A DNA stretch of 64,000 nt from Virgisporangium aurantiacum. GTDB taxonomy: Bacteria; Actinomycetota; Actinomycetes; Mycobacteriales; Micromonosporaceae. Numbering within the stretch: the stretch's first letter is position 1; every line of letters starts with the position of its first letter. This document shows, one piece after another, positions 32,026 through 41,004 of this stretch. The position numbers and the translations under genes are program-made. The stretch covers positions 155,723 through 219,722 of the forward strand of contig NZ_BOPG01000022.1 of the NCBI RefSeq assembly GCF_016863635.1. The letters run 5' to 3'. The notes beneath the pieces were generated by a model. That model ran no database searches, was not told where the DNA came from, and saw only the letters and a program-made list of their open reading frames with translations.

Positions 32026-33186
32026 ATGGGCATGATCCACGTGGTCGGCATCGTGCTGCATCCGCGGCGCGACTGCACGCCGGCCGTCGACACGATTCTC
32101 GCCTGGGCCAAGGACCGGGGGGCCACCGTGCTCGGCCTCGAGGACGAAATCGGCCGCATCGACTGTTCGGCGGTCGCCGTGTCGCCCGAGGAGCTCATCG
32201 AGCGGTCCGGGCTGATGGTGAGCCTCGGCGGCGACGGAACGATGCTGCGGGCGCTGCGGCTGGTGCAGGGCCGCGACACCCCCGTGCTCGGCGTCAACGT
32301 CGGGCGGCTGGGCTTCCTCGCCGAGGTCGACGCCGCCCATCTCGGCGAGGCGCTGTCGGCGATCGACGAGCACAAGTACAGCGTCGAGCCGCGGATGGCC
32401 GTGCGTACCACGCTGCCCGACGGTACCGAGGTCAACTCGTTCAACGACATCGCGCTGGTGCGGTCGCCCGGCGACGGGCTGGCGGCGGTCAGCATCACCG
32501 TGGAGGGGCACAGTTTCGTGCGGTACGCCGCCGACGCGGTGATCGTCTCGACGCCCACCGGGTCCACCGCGTACAGCTTCTCGGCCGGCGGGCCGATCGT
32601 CTCGCCCACCGTGCCCGGTCTGCTCGTCAACGCGGCGGCGGCGCACGCGTCGTTCAACCGGTCGCTGCTGCTGTCGCTCGACGAGCGGCTCACGCTCGAC
32701 GTGCTGCCGAGCAGCGGCCGGCTCGCGGTGGAGGGCGACGGGATCGTGCGGGGTTACGTCAGCGCCGGCGACTGCGTGCCGATCACGCCGCTGCCCGGCG
32801 CCGCGCACGTGGTGCGACTGGGCCGCACCACGTTCTACGAGCGGGCCCGCCGCAAGCTGCGGGTGGCCGGCAGCGCCCAGGTCGACACGCTCGACTCGTC
32901 GAACGTGAGCGTGGTCGACAACTTCGAGGCCGGGCGGTACGAGGTGCTGGTCGCCGGCGAGGTGGCCGGGTTCGTCGAGTACCGGCGGTCGCCGGGCCAC
33001 GTCGAGTTCCTGCACACCGAGATCCACCAGGGGTACGAAGGGCGCGGGCTGGCCGGCCGGCTGGCCACCAGCGCGCTCGACGACGTGCGGGTGCGGGGCG
33101 CGACGGTCAGCCTGGTGTGCCCGTTCATGACCGGGTACGTCGACCGTCACCCCGAGTACGCCGACCTGGTGGCTCCATCGGGGTAG
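32026..33186 (+). CDS. NAD kinase fused to a C-terminal GNAT (NATD1-like) domain
   Basis: 386 aa. Residues ~1-290 are an ATP-NAD kinase: SLGGDGTMLRA (66-76), FNDIALVR, STPTGSTAYSFSAGGPIV. It phosphorylates NAD to NADP in the cytoplasm. Residues ~300-386 form a short GNAT-like domain of the NATD1/YjdJ type (RYEVLVAGEVAGFVEYRR, HTEIHQGYEGRGLAGRLA, VCPFMTGYVDRHPEY). GGAGG lies eight bases before ATG 32026. The acyl-acceptor for the second domain is unknown. The frame is continuous, so the fusion appears real. Confidence 0.87.
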   Translation: MGMIHVVGIVLHPRRDCTPAVDTILAWAKDRGATVLGLEDEIGRIDCSAVAVSPEELIERSGLMVSLGGDGTMLRALRLVQGRDTPVLGVNVGRLGFLAEVDAAHLGEALSAIDEHKYSVEPRMAVRTTLPDGTEVNSFNDIALVRSPGDGLAAVSITVEGHSFVRYAADAVIVSTPTGSTAYSFSAGGPIVSPTVPGLLVNAAAAHASFNRSLLLSLDERLTLDVLPSSGRLAVEGDGIVRGYVSAGDCVPITPLPGAAHVVRLGRTTFYERARRKLRVAGSAQVDTLDSSNVSVVDNFEAGRYEVLVAGEVAGFVEYRRSPGHVEFLHTEIHQGYEGRGLAGRLATSALDDVRVRGATVSLVCPFMTGYVDRHPEYADLVAPSG

Positions 33187-33252
33187 GCCGATCGGCCCGT
33201 ATCGCTGCGAGCGGCGCACCACCGGCCCGCGACCACGCCAGAATCAGCCAGC

Positions 33253-35445
33253 GTGTCCCCCGACGAAGCCCCGCCGACGCGCCGGCGCTGGTGGCGGCGA
33301 CCCGGCGTCCAGTTCCTCGTGGCGGCGGTGGCCGCCGGCACCACCGCGGTCGTCGTCTTCGAACCGTTCGACCGGTCGCCGGCCGCCGTCCCGTCCACCG
33401 ACGGGGTCGTCGAGGTCGCCTGGGACAACCCGGTGAACACCTTCGACGGCAGCCCCGCGCTCGGCGCCGGCATCGACGGCCTCGAGGGCGGCGAGATCGA
33501 CAAGGTGTGGACGCCCGCGAACCTCGACGCGATGCGGTCGGCCGGGTTCGGCTCGCTCAGCTACCGGCTGCGCACCGAGCTCGGCGTCAAGGCGTGGCAC
33601 TGGAACGCGGCGGGCACCTGGAGCGATCCCGCCCGCGGTCAGGGCTACTGGACGTCGGCGACCGAGGTCCACGACGATCCCGGCGTCTCCTACGGGTACC
33701 ACCTGCCGCGCCGGGGCCACACCCTCGACATGGCCAAGGACGACGGCTACTCGCGCCTGACCGACGGCGACCCGACCACGTTCTGGAAGAGCAACCCGTA
33801 CCTCGACTCGCACTACACCGGCGTACCGGACGCCGACCATCCACAGTGGATGGTGCTGTCGTTCCCCGAGGCGGTGCCGGTCGACCAGGTGCGCGTCGAG
33901 TGGGGCACGCCGTACGCCACCGGCTTCCGCGTCCAGTACTGGACCGGCCAGGACGCGTTGTTCCCGGCCCAGCCCGGCCCGGTCGACTGGAAGGACTTCC
34001 CGCGCGGCACGCACACCGGCCGCGGCGGAGCGCAGACCGTGCGGGTGGCCGACGCCCCGGTCGAGGCGCAGTTCATCCGGATCCTCATGACCGCCGACTC
34101 CGACACCGCGCCGGCGGGCAGCACCGACGTCCGCGACCGCCTCGGCTACGCCGTGCGGGAACTGTCGATCCTGAGCGGCTCGACAGACCACGTGCGGCAC
34201 CGCGCCGACCGGACCCAGACGATGACGGTGGTCTCCTCGACCGACCCGTGGCACCGGGCGACCGACGTCGAGAAGAACCACGAGCACGCCAGCTTCGAGC
34301 GCACGTTCGCCAGCGGCCTCACGGCGGGCGCGCCTCTGATGGTGCCGGTGCCGGCCCTGTACGGGACGCCGGACGACGCCGCCGCGCTGGCCACGTACCT
34401 ACGGAACAAGAAGGTGCGCCGGATCGAGGTCGGCGAGGAGCCCGACGGTCAGATCACCCAGCCGCGCGACTACGGCGCGCTGTACCTGCAGATGGCCACC
34501 GCGATGAAGGCGGTCAACCCCGACCTCGAGTTCGGCGGCCCCGGCTACCAGACCGTGATCCCGGACTGGTTCGCCTGGCCCGACGCGAACGGCGTCCGGT
34601 CGTGGACCGGCCAGTTCGTCGCGTACATGCGCGAACGCAACCGGATGGACGACTTCGACTTCTTCTCGTTCGAGTGGTACCCGTTCGACGACGTGTGCGA
34701 GGACCCGGCCGGCCCGCTGGCCCGGCACCCGTCGATGCTCGTCGACATCCTCCGCCGGCAGGAGGCGGCCGGGCTGCCGCCCGACATCCCGAAGGTGATC
34801 ACCGAATACGGCTACTCCGCGTTCGCCGGGCAGCCCGAGGTCGAGTTGCCCGGCGCGATCGTCAACGCCGAGACGGCCGCGCTGCTGCTCGCGCTCGGCG
34901 GCGAGACCAGCTACCTGTACGGGCTCGAACCCGACGACGTCTTCCAGGAGGACGAGAGCAAGCCGTGCAACACCTGGGGCAACCTGATGCTGTTCCAGAA
35001 CGTCGCCGGCAAACCCGTCCGGCCGATGCCGACCTACCACGCGGCGCAGTTGGTGAACCGGCACTGGGTCCAACCCGGCACCGGACGGCACACCGTGTAC
35101 CTGGCGTCGTGTTCCCTGAAAATCAAGGGCAACTACCCACAGGTGACGGCGTACGCGCTGCGCCGTCCCGACGGCAAACTGTCGGTGCTGCTGCTGAACA
35201 AGGACCCGCGCAGGCCGGTGACCATGCGCGTGGCCCGAAAGACGCACGGCGTCCAACGCCCGGTCACCGGCGACCTCGACCTGTTCCAGTACTCGCCGTT
35301 GCAGTGGAACTGGGTCGCCCACCCGCAGGGGCGGAGCTACCCCGACCTCGACCTCCCGCCGTTCCACACCACGATGGACGACGGACGCGCCGTGGTGCTC
35401 CCGCCGTACTCGGTGACCGTGGTGCGAACGACGAAAGCCTTATAG
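33253..35445 (+). CDS. exported clan-A glycoside hydrolase with discoidin-like (F5/F8C) insert
   Basis: 730 aa. A basic N-terminus and one helix (~18-37) form a signal anchor. Residues ~150-300 include a discoidin-like domain (LTDGDPTTFWKS, WMVLSFPEAVPVDQVRVEWG), a likely carbohydrate-binding module. A TIM-barrel follows: acid/base candidate Glu396 in VGEEPDG, nucleophile candidate Glu518 in VITEYGYSAF, and a beta-sandwich at the end. GH39/GH44/GH79-like families share this layout. The residue before the acid/base is Glu instead of the usual Asn. Substrate unknown. Confidence 0.7.
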   Translation: MSPDEAPPTRRRWWRRPGVQFLVAAVAAGTTAVVVFEPFDRSPAAVPSTDGVVEVAWDNPVNTFDGSPALGAGIDGLEGGEIDKVWTPANLDAMRSAGFGSLSYRLRTELGVKAWHWNAAGTWSDPARGQGYWTSATEVHDDPGVSYGYHLPRRGHTLDMAKDDGYSRLTDGDPTTFWKSNPYLDSHYTGVPDADHPQWMVLSFPEAVPVDQVRVEWGTPYATGFRVQYWTGQDALFPAQPGPVDWKDFPRGTHTGRGGAQTVRVADAPVEAQFIRILMTADSDTAPAGSTDVRDRLGYAVRELSILSGSTDHVRHRADRTQTMTVVSSTDPWHRATDVEKNHEHASFERTFASGLTAGAPLMVPVPALYGTPDDAAALATYLRNKKVRRIEVGEEPDGQITQPRDYGALYLQMATAMKAVNPDLEFGGPGYQTVIPDWFAWPDANGVRSWTGQFVAYMRERNRMDDFDFFSFEWYPFDDVCEDPAGPLARHPSMLVDILRRQEAAGLPPDIPKVITEYGYSAFAGQPEVELPGAIVNAETAALLLALGGETSYLYGLEPDDVFQEDESKPCNTWGNLMLFQNVAGKPVRPMPTYHAAQLVNRHWVQPGTGRHTVYLASCSLKIKGNYPQVTAYALRRPDGKLSVLLLNKDPRRPVTMRVARKTHGVQRPVTGDLDLFQYSPLQWNWVAHPQGRSYPDLDLPPFHTTMDDGRAVVLPPYSVTVVRTTKAL

Positions 35446-36678
35446 GACGCCCGCAGCGGTGGCCGCCGCGACCCACGGCTTGACGAAGTTGCCGAAGATC
35501 TGGCCGTACATGTCGGCGTCGGGGTAGCGGTCGATGTCGTCGATCGGGATGAACCCCGCGTTGTCGACCACCCCGCCGGTGACGTTGTCGAGCCGCGCCA
35601 GCACCCCGTATTCGGCCCGCCCGAGCCCGAGGAACATCCAGAAGATCGGCAGCCGCGACGACTTCACGAGCGTCTCGACGATCTTCTTCTCCGCGTGCAC
35701 GCCCCCGTCGGACCAGAACAGCACCAGCGTCGGATACGGCGACGGCTCGGCCTGCGTCCAGTCGACGATCTCCTTCATGACCCGCGGTTCGTAGTTGCCG
35801 CCCTCGGCCTTCTTCTTCGCCGCCGCGTTCGCCTCGACGTAGTCGCCCATCGTGCCGACGGTGGCCGGCGCCGACCGCACCGGGAAGTCGCCGAAGAACC
35901 ACACCTCCATCCGCCCGTCGTCGTCGAGAACGTCGGCGATGGCCACCATGCGCTCCAGCGAGCGCTGCACGGTTCCGTTGCGGTACATGGCTTTCATCGA
36001 GCCGCTGGCGTCGATCGCCAGCACCACCCGGAAGGTGCGGTCGGCGAGATCGTTCTTCGTGAGCGCGACCGACACCTCGTACTTGCGGAGATCGATCTTC
36101 GGCGCGTCGGCCGCCGGCTTCGTCAGATTGACCCGGCTGTTGAGGGCGGCCGGAGCCGGTTCGTCGTCCTCGGCGACGGTGATCCCGGCGTCCGTCGCCA
36201 GGCCGTGCAGGCCGTCGGTGAAGCCGTCGCCCACGCAGCGGACCTTCAGCCCGCCGCCGTGCCGGTACACCTCGGCCACGATCAGCGCGTCCTGGCGGTC
36301 GGGCGCGCCGAGGTCGAGCGTGGCCACCACCGCGCCCGACGCGTCGGTCACGTGCGCCGCCAGGCCGCGCACCCCGCCGAACGTTCCGCCCGTCACCGTG
36401 ACGCCGACGCGCACCCGCACCAGGTCCGCCGGCCAGAACGAAGGATCCAGCACCAGTTCGTGCCGGCCGGCCGCCGCGGCGCGCCACGAAACACCCGGAT
36501 AGCCGTCGAGGGCGGGCTGGTTGTAGAAGACCATGCCGTCCTCGTTGACCACCCGCCGGTCCTCGCCCAGGAGGAACCCGGTGAGGTCGACCTCCGGGCC
36601 GGGATCGTGCGTCACCACGACCGTGTACGGCGCCGCACCGCCGAGCGGCGCGTTCTGACCGCGGACCAGAGTCGTCAC
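35440..36678 (-). CDS. TerD-type domain fused to a von Willebrand A domain (TerF-like)
   Basis: 412 aa. The N-terminal ~190 residues are TerD-like (LVRGQNAPLG, LLGEDRRVVNEDGMVFYNQP, FGGVRGLAAHV), a calcium-binding stress-response domain. Residues ~215-405 are a vWA domain with a MIDAS motif DASGS (in VVLAIDASGSMKAMY). Such TerF-like proteins belong to tellurite/stress (Ter) systems, mediating membrane-linked metal-dependent complexes. The GTG at 36678 overlaps the stop of the upstream methyltransferase-like gene. No other ter genes are nearby, so this is an isolated member. Its end overlaps the convergent glycosidase by six bases. Confidence 0.85.
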   Translation of the reverse strand: MTTLVRGQNAPLGGAAPYTVVVTHDPGPEVDLTGFLLGEDRRVVNEDGMVFYNQPALDGYPGVSWRAAAAGRHELVLDPSFWPADLVRVRVGVTVTGGTFGGVRGLAAHVTDASGAVVATLDLGAPDRQDALIVAEVYRHGGGLKVRCVGDGFTDGLHGLATDAGITVAEDDEPAPAALNSRVNLTKPAADAPKIDLRKYEVSVALTKNDLADRTFRVVLAIDASGSMKAMYRNGTVQRSLERMVAIADVLDDDGRMEVWFFGDFPVRSAPATVGTMGDYVEANAAAKKKAEGGNYEPRVMKEIVDWTQAEPSPYPTLVLFWSDGGVHAEKKIVETLVKSSRLPIFWMFLGLGRAEYGVLARLDNVTGGVVDNAGFIPIDDIDRYPDADMYGQIFGNFVKPWVAAATAAGVL

Positions 36679-37340
36679 TGAACCTCCAAAGCAGCCACCC
36701 ACACCACGTCCGGCGCCCCGCGCGGCACCGGCACCCGGATCGTCGTCACCCGGCCGAACATCGCCGCCAACCGCGCCGCGAACGCCGCCGACTCGGCGGC
36801 GCTCCACACCGCGAGCACCCCGCCCGGCCGCAGCCGCGACCGCAGCAGCGAGAGCCCGTGATCACCGTAGAGGGCGCGGTTGTCGTCGGTCACCGTCCAC
36901 TCCGGACCGTTGTCGACATCGAGACAGATGACGTCGTACTCATCCGCCCGGTCAGCGAGATGCGCCATGAGGTCGGCGCGGACCACGCGCACGCGCGGGT
37001 CGGCGAGGCCGCCGGCGCCGAGATGGTCGCGGTGCCAGGCGATCACCGTGGGTTCGATCTCCACCACCGTGATGATCTTCGGTGACGCGCTGCGCACCGC
37101 TTCGGCGAGCGAGAACCCGACGCCCAGCCCGCCGATGAGCACATGGTCGGGTGACCGGCACGCGTCGAGGGCGGCGGTCACCAGCAGCCGCTCGGACTCG
37201 CCGTTGCGGGTGTCCATGAGGAAGACGCCGTTGCTGATGATCTCGAAGTCGTCGCCGCGCCGGCGCAGCACGATCTCACCACGCTCGGTGACGGCACGAT
37301 CGATGGTGAGCGTCTCATCCCGCGGGTCCACGGGGCCCAT
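36675..37340 (-). CDS. spermidine synthase-like / SAM-dependent methyltransferase-fold protein
   Basis: 221 aa. VLIGGLGVGFSLAEAV is the glycine-rich SAM-type loop, followed by VVEIEPTVIAWHR (acidic ribose-binding residue) and YDVICLDVDNGPEW, the pattern of polyamine-synthase-like proteins. The N-terminus lacks the usual gatekeeper residues, so true spermidine synthesis is doubtful. ATG 37340 diverges by 28 bp from a DinB gene. Coupled to the TerD-vWA gene downstream. Confidence 0.75.
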   Translation of the reverse strand: MGPVDPRDETLTIDRAVTERGEIVLRRRGDDFEIISNGVFLMDTRNGESERLLVTAALDACRSPDHVLIGGLGVGFSLAEAVRSASPKIITVVEIEPTVIAWHRDHLGAGGLADPRVRVVRADLMAHLADRADEYDVICLDVDNGPEWTVTDDNRALYGDHGLSLLRSRLRPGGVLAVWSAAESAAFAARLAAMFGRVTTIRVPVPRGAPDVVWVAALEVQ

Positions 37341-37368
37341 TCTCGACCACCGGCCTAAGGTCGATGTC

Positions 37369-37875
37369 ATGAACGTCAACGACCTGCTCCTTGACGGCTT
37401 CGGCCGGCTGCCCGACCTGGTGCGCTCGGCCGTGGAGGACCTGGACCCCGACGACCTGCGCTGGGCGCCGGGCCCGGCCGCCAACCCGATCGGCTGGCTG
37501 GTGTGGCACCTCACCCGCGTGCAGGACAGCCACCTCGCGGAGGTGGTCGGCAGCCGGCAGGTCTACCTCGAAGGCGCCTGGTCGAAGCGGTTCGGCCTGG
37601 AACCCGACCCCGAGGAGACCGGCTACGACCACACGATCGAGCAGGTGCACACCGTCCACCCGGAGAGCGCCGACGCGCTGGTGGAGTACTTCGACGCGGT
37701 CCACGAGAAGACCGTCACGTTCCTGCGCGGCCTGACCCCGGCGGACCTCGACCGGATCGTCGACGAGCGGTGGGACCCGCCGGTGACGCTCGGTGTGCGG
37801 CTGATCAGCGTCCTCGACGACGACCTGGAGCACGTGGGGCAGGCCGCCTACGTGCGCGGTTTACTGGGTCGATGA
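37369..37875 (+). CDS. DinB-superfamily (DUF664-like) protein
   Basis: 168 aa four-helix-bundle protein. The block NPIGWLVWHLTRVQDSHLAEVVG has the His-containing helix that binds metal in DinB/MST-type thiol transferases, and DDDLEHVGQAAYVRGLLG is the matching third helix. In actinobacteria these proteins often act with mycothiol, but the specific reaction is unknown. ATGA overlap with the following DUF1330 gene. Confidence 0.82.
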   Translation: MNVNDLLLDGFGRLPDLVRSAVEDLDPDDLRWAPGPAANPIGWLVWHLTRVQDSHLAEVVGSRQVYLEGAWSKRFGLEPDPEETGYDHTIEQVHTVHPESADALVEYFDAVHEKTVTFLRGLTPADLDRIVDERWDPPVTLGVRLISVLDDDLEHVGQAAYVRGLLGR

Positions 37876-38213
37876 CCAAGGCATACGCGCTCGCCCACCT
37901 GTACAACCCGTCGGCGCACCCGGAGGTGCTGGAGTACCTGGAGCGCATCCAGGGCACGCTCGAACCGTTCGAGGGCCGGTTCCTCGTTCACGGCCCGCAG
38001 GTCGAGGTGCGGGAGGGCGAGTGGCCCGGCACGCTCGTCATCATCGAGTTCCCGTCGGCCGACCACGCCCGCCGCTGGTACGACTCCCCGGGGTACCAGG
38101 AGATCCTGCCGCTGCGCACGAACAACATCACCGGCTCGGCAATCGTCGTCGAGGGGGTCCGGCCCGACCACGACCCCGCGAAGATGGCGGCGGCCATGAG
38201 AGCGGCTCAGTGA
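37872..38213 (+). CDS. DUF1330 family protein
   Basis: 113 aa dimeric alpha-beta-barrel protein. FLVHGPQVEVREGEWPGTLVIIEF and ADHARRWYDSPGYQEILPLR are diagnostic DUF1330 blocks. Probably binds or acts on a small molecule; no reaction is established. Start and stop both overlap neighbouring genes (ATGA and GTGA), so it is the middle gene of a DinB-DUF1330-SDR operon. Confidence 0.85.
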   Translation: MTKAYALAHLYNPSAHPEVLEYLERIQGTLEPFEGRFLVHGPQVEVREGEWPGTLVIIEFPSADHARRWYDSPGYQEILPLRTNNITGSAIVVEGVRPDHDPAKMAAAMRAAQ

Positions 38214-38983
38214 GCACGGTTCTCGTCACCGGCGCCACCTCCGGGTTGGGGACCTGGCTGGCGCGCCGCCTCACCGCCGACGGGCACACCGTGCTCGTCC
38301 ACGGCCGCGACCCGGCGAAGGTGAAGGCGCTGGCCGCCGACCTGAACACCGACGGTTTCGTCGCCGACCTCGCGAGCCTCGCCGACACCCGGCGGCTGGC
38401 CGGCGACGTCGCGGCGCGCGGACGGCTCGACGTCCTCGTGAACAACGCCGCCGTCGGCTTCGGCCGGCCGGGCGCCCCGCGCCAGCTCAGCGCCGACGGG
38501 CACGAACTGCGGTGGGCGGTGAACTACCTGGCGCCGGTGCTGCTCACCCGGGACCTGCTGCCGGTGCTGCGGGCGAGCACGCCCGCCCGCGTCGTGAACG
38601 TCGGTTCGCTCGGCCAGGTCTCGATCGACTTCGACGACCTGGGCATGGAGCGCGGCTACGACGGCATCACCGCCTACCGGCGGTCGAAGCTGGCGCTGGC
38701 CGCGTTCACGTTCGACCTCGCCGAGGAACTGGCCGGCAGCGGCGTCACCGTCACGTGCATCCATCCGGCCACGTTCATGGACACGGCGATGGTCGGCGAG
38801 TACGGCGCCGCCCCGCTGTCCACAGTGGACGAGGGCGGCGTGGCCACGCTGGCGCTCGTCACCGGTCCCGAACATGCCGCGACCAACGGTGAGTTCTTCG
38901 ACGGCCTCAGCCCCACGCGGGCCCATCCCGATGCCTACGACCCCGGAATCCGCCGCCGCCTCCGCGCGGCCACGACCCTGTAG
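38210..38983 (+). CDS. short-chain dehydrogenase/reductase
   Basis: 257 aa classical-type SDR. Cofactor motif TGATSGLG (7-14), NNAAVG, catalytic Ser in VNVGSLGQ and the YRRSK catalytic Tyr-Lys pair. HGR after the second strand suggests NADP preference. Third gene of the operon starting at 37369; the M20 amidohydrolase follows 9 bp later and may also be cotranscribed. Substrate unknown. Confidence 0.9.
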   Translation: MSTVLVTGATSGLGTWLARRLTADGHTVLVHGRDPAKVKALAADLNTDGFVADLASLADTRRLAGDVAARGRLDVLVNNAAVGFGRPGAPRQLSADGHELRWAVNYLAPVLLTRDLLPVLRASTPARVVNVGSLGQVSIDFDDLGMERGYDGITAYRRSKLALAAFTFDLAEELAGSGVTVTCIHPATFMDTAMVGEYGAAPLSTVDEGGVATLALVTGPEHAATNGEFFDGLSPTRAHPDAYDPGIRRRLRAATTL

Positions 38984-38992
38984 CGTTCCCCC

Positions 38993-40186
38993 ATGACCCT
39001 GCATTCCGACGCCGTCGCCATCCAGGACGAGCTCGCCGCCCTCCGGCGCGAACTGCACCAGACCCCGGAGATCGGGCTCCAGCTTCCGCGCACGCAGCAG
39101 ACCGTGCTGGCGGCCCTCGACGGGCTTCCGCTGGAGATCAGCACCGGCACGGCGCTGACGTCGATCACCGCGGTCCTGCGCGGCGGAGCGAACGCGAACG
39201 GGCCGGTGGTGGTGCTGCGCGGCGACATGGACGCGCTGCCGATCGTCGAGCGCAGCGGTGAGGACTTCACGTCCAAGAGCCCGGGTGCCATGCACGCCTG
39301 CGGCCACGACCTGCACACCGCCGGGCTGGTCGGTGCCGCCCGGCTGCTCAGCGCCCGCCGGGCCGAGCTGCCGGGCGACGTGGTGTTCATGTTCCAGCCG
39401 GGCGAGGAGGGCTTCGACGGCGCCGGGCACATGATCGCCGAGGGTGTCCTCGACGCCGCCGGGCGTCCGGCCGACGCCGCCTACGGCCTGCACGTGATCG
39501 CGGCGGAGTACCAGCGGGGCATCTTCACCTCGCGGCCCGGTCCGTTGATGGCGGCCTCCGACGGGCTCTTCGTCCGGGTCGTCGGCAAGGGCGGGCACGG
39601 GGCGATGCCGCACGACACGCGCGATCCGGTGCCGGCGGCGTGCGAGATGGTCATGGCGCTGCAGGCGATGGTGACGCGCGGCTTCGACGTGTTCGACCCG
39701 GTGGTGCTCACCGTCGGCGTCCTGCAGGCGGGCACGAAGCGCAACATCATCCCCGACGACGCGATGTTCGAGGCGACCGTCCGCAGCTTCTCCCCCGCCG
39801 CGCGGGCGAAGGTGCGGGAGCGGGCGGTGACGGTGTGCGAGGGGATCGCGGCCGCCCACGGGCTCGACGTCGACGTGCGTTACGACGAGGAGTACCCGGT
39901 CACCGCGAACGACGCCGACGAGCACGAGTTCCTCGCCGGGACCGTGCGGGACCTGTACGGCGAGGAGCGGTTCGAGCCGATGCCCGACCCGGCGACCGGC
40001 TCGGAGGACTTCTCGCGGGTGCTGGAGCGGGTCCCGGGCGCGTTCGTGTTCCTCGGCGCCTGCCCCACCGACGACCCGAAGGCGGCCCCGCCGAACCACT
40101 CGCCGCTCGCCCGCTTCGACGACAGCGTGCTGGCCGACGGCGCCGCCCTCCTGGCCGAACTGGCGGTGCGACGGCTCAGCCGCTGA
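38993..40186 (+). CDS. M20-family amidohydrolase (IAA-amino-acid/hippurate hydrolase type)
   Basis: 397 aa. Metal-binding motifs: RGDMDALP, HACGHDLHTA, FQPGEEG and a late SEDF. GKGGHGAMPHD marks the start of the lid/dimerisation domain. These cytosolic zinc or manganese enzymes hydrolyse N-acyl amino acids such as N-acetyl-, hippuryl- or IAA-amino acids. Its last 11 bases overlap the convergent NmrA-like gene. Confidence 0.92.
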   Translation: MTLHSDAVAIQDELAALRRELHQTPEIGLQLPRTQQTVLAALDGLPLEISTGTALTSITAVLRGGANANGPVVVLRGDMDALPIVERSGEDFTSKSPGAMHACGHDLHTAGLVGAARLLSARRAELPGDVVFMFQPGEEGFDGAGHMIAEGVLDAAGRPADAAYGLHVIAAEYQRGIFTSRPGPLMAASDGLFVRVVGKGGHGAMPHDTRDPVPAACEMVMALQAMVTRGFDVFDPVVLTVGVLQAGTKRNIIPDDAMFEATVRSFSPAARAKVRERAVTVCEGIAAAHGLDVDVRYDEEYPVTANDADEHEFLAGTVRDLYGEERFEPMPDPATGSEDFSRVLERVPGAFVFLGACPTDDPKAAPPNHSPLARFDDSVLADGAALLAELAVRRLSR

Positions 40187-40913
40187 GCCACTCGGTCAAC
40201 CGGATGGTGCCGGTGCGGGCGCCGGCGCCCGGGCGCAGCGCGTCGTCGTCGACCTTCGCGCCGAAGTAGGTCGCGGCCGGGTCCGACACCACCGTCCGCG
40301 GGTCGCCCGTCGCCGCGAGGCTCCGCCGCACCCAGTCGGCCAGCGGCAGCGACTCCGGGCCGCCGAGTTCGACGGTGCCGTTCACCGGCGCGTCCGTCAC
40401 CAGGTCGGCAAGAACAGCAGCGACGTCGTCGCCCGCCACCGGCTGCACCAGGGCCGGCGGCAGCACCACCGTGCCGTCCCCGGCCGTCGAGACGTCGGCG
40501 ATTCCGGCCGCGAACTCGAAGAACTGGGTCGCCCGCAGGATCGTGTACGGCACACCGCCCGCGGCGACCAGTTCCTCCTGGGCCACCTTCGCCGGCAGGT
40601 AACTGCTGTCGGGCACGCGCTCGGCGCCGACCACCGACAGCACCAGGTGGTGGGCCACCCCGGCGGCGCGGCCGGCGGCGAGCAGGTTGGCGGTCGACGC
40701 GCGGAAGAACTCGAGCACGGTGTCGAACGACGGCGGGTTCGTCACGTCCACCACCACGTTTGTACTGGCCAGCACGTCGGCGAGCCCTTCGCCCGTCACC
40801 GTGTCGACGCCCGTCCTGGGTGATGCCGGCACCGCCTCGTGACCGGCGGCCGTCAGCAGCCCCACCAGCTTCGACCCGATCAACCCGCTGCCACCGATGA
40901 CGACGATCTTCAT
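40176..40913 (-). CDS. NmrA-like/atypical SDR NAD(P)-binding protein
   Basis: 245 aa. GGSGLIGSKLV at residues 7-17 is the NAD(P)-binding loop. Later blocks VVVDVTNPPSFD, HHLVLSVVGAERVPDSSY and PYTILRATQFFEF are typical of atypical SDRs related to NmrA and quinone reductases. GGGGAGCGAC precedes the ATG. It diverges from an Rrf2 regulator with two matching operators between them, so expression is probably redox- or stress-controlled by that regulator. Confidence 0.85.
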   Translation of the reverse strand: MKIVVIGGSGLIGSKLVGLLTAAGHEAVPASPRTGVDTVTGEGLADVLASTNVVVDVTNPPSFDTVLEFFRASTANLLAAGRAAGVAHHLVLSVVGAERVPDSSYLPAKVAQEELVAAGGVPYTILRATQFFEFAAGIADVSTAGDGTVVLPPALVQPVAGDDVAAVLADLVTDAPVNGTVELGGPESLPLADWVRRSLAATGDPRTVVSDPAATYFGAKVDDDALRPGAGARTGTIRLTEWLSG

Positions 40914-40926
40914 GTCGCTCCCCAAC

Positions 40927-40945
40927 TCGGATAAGTTTTGTCCGA
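40927..40945. promoter_or_regulatory. Rrf2 operator candidate 1
   Basis: TCGGATAAGTTTTGTCCGA is a 19-bp imperfect palindrome with 8-bp arms and one mismatch. It matches site 2 at half-sites YCGGAYA and TGTCCGA. It lies 13 bp upstream of the NmrA-like ATG, placing it over that gene's promoter or leader. Confidence 0.55.
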
Positions 40946-40957
40946 GAAAGAAGTTAC

Positions 40958-40976
40958 CCGGACACCGGGTGTCCGA
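40958..40976. promoter_or_regulatory. Rrf2 operator candidate 2
   Basis: CCGGACACCGGGTGTCCGA holds a perfect 17-bp palindrome (40959-40975). Its centre is 31 bp, three helical turns, from the centre of site 1, so two dimers would lie on the same face of the helix. It sits 28 bp before the Rrf2 gene start. Confidence 0.6.
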
Positions 40977-41004
40977 GTCAAGAGGCGCGCGCCACACTGT
41001 GGTC

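Noticed and set aside
31980..35483. A 1167-codon open frame crossing the NAD kinase and glycosidase genes
   Set aside because: Composition is Arg/Gly/Pro/Ala-rich without domains, and it lies in another frame of two clear genes; long stop-free frames are common in GC-rich DNA.
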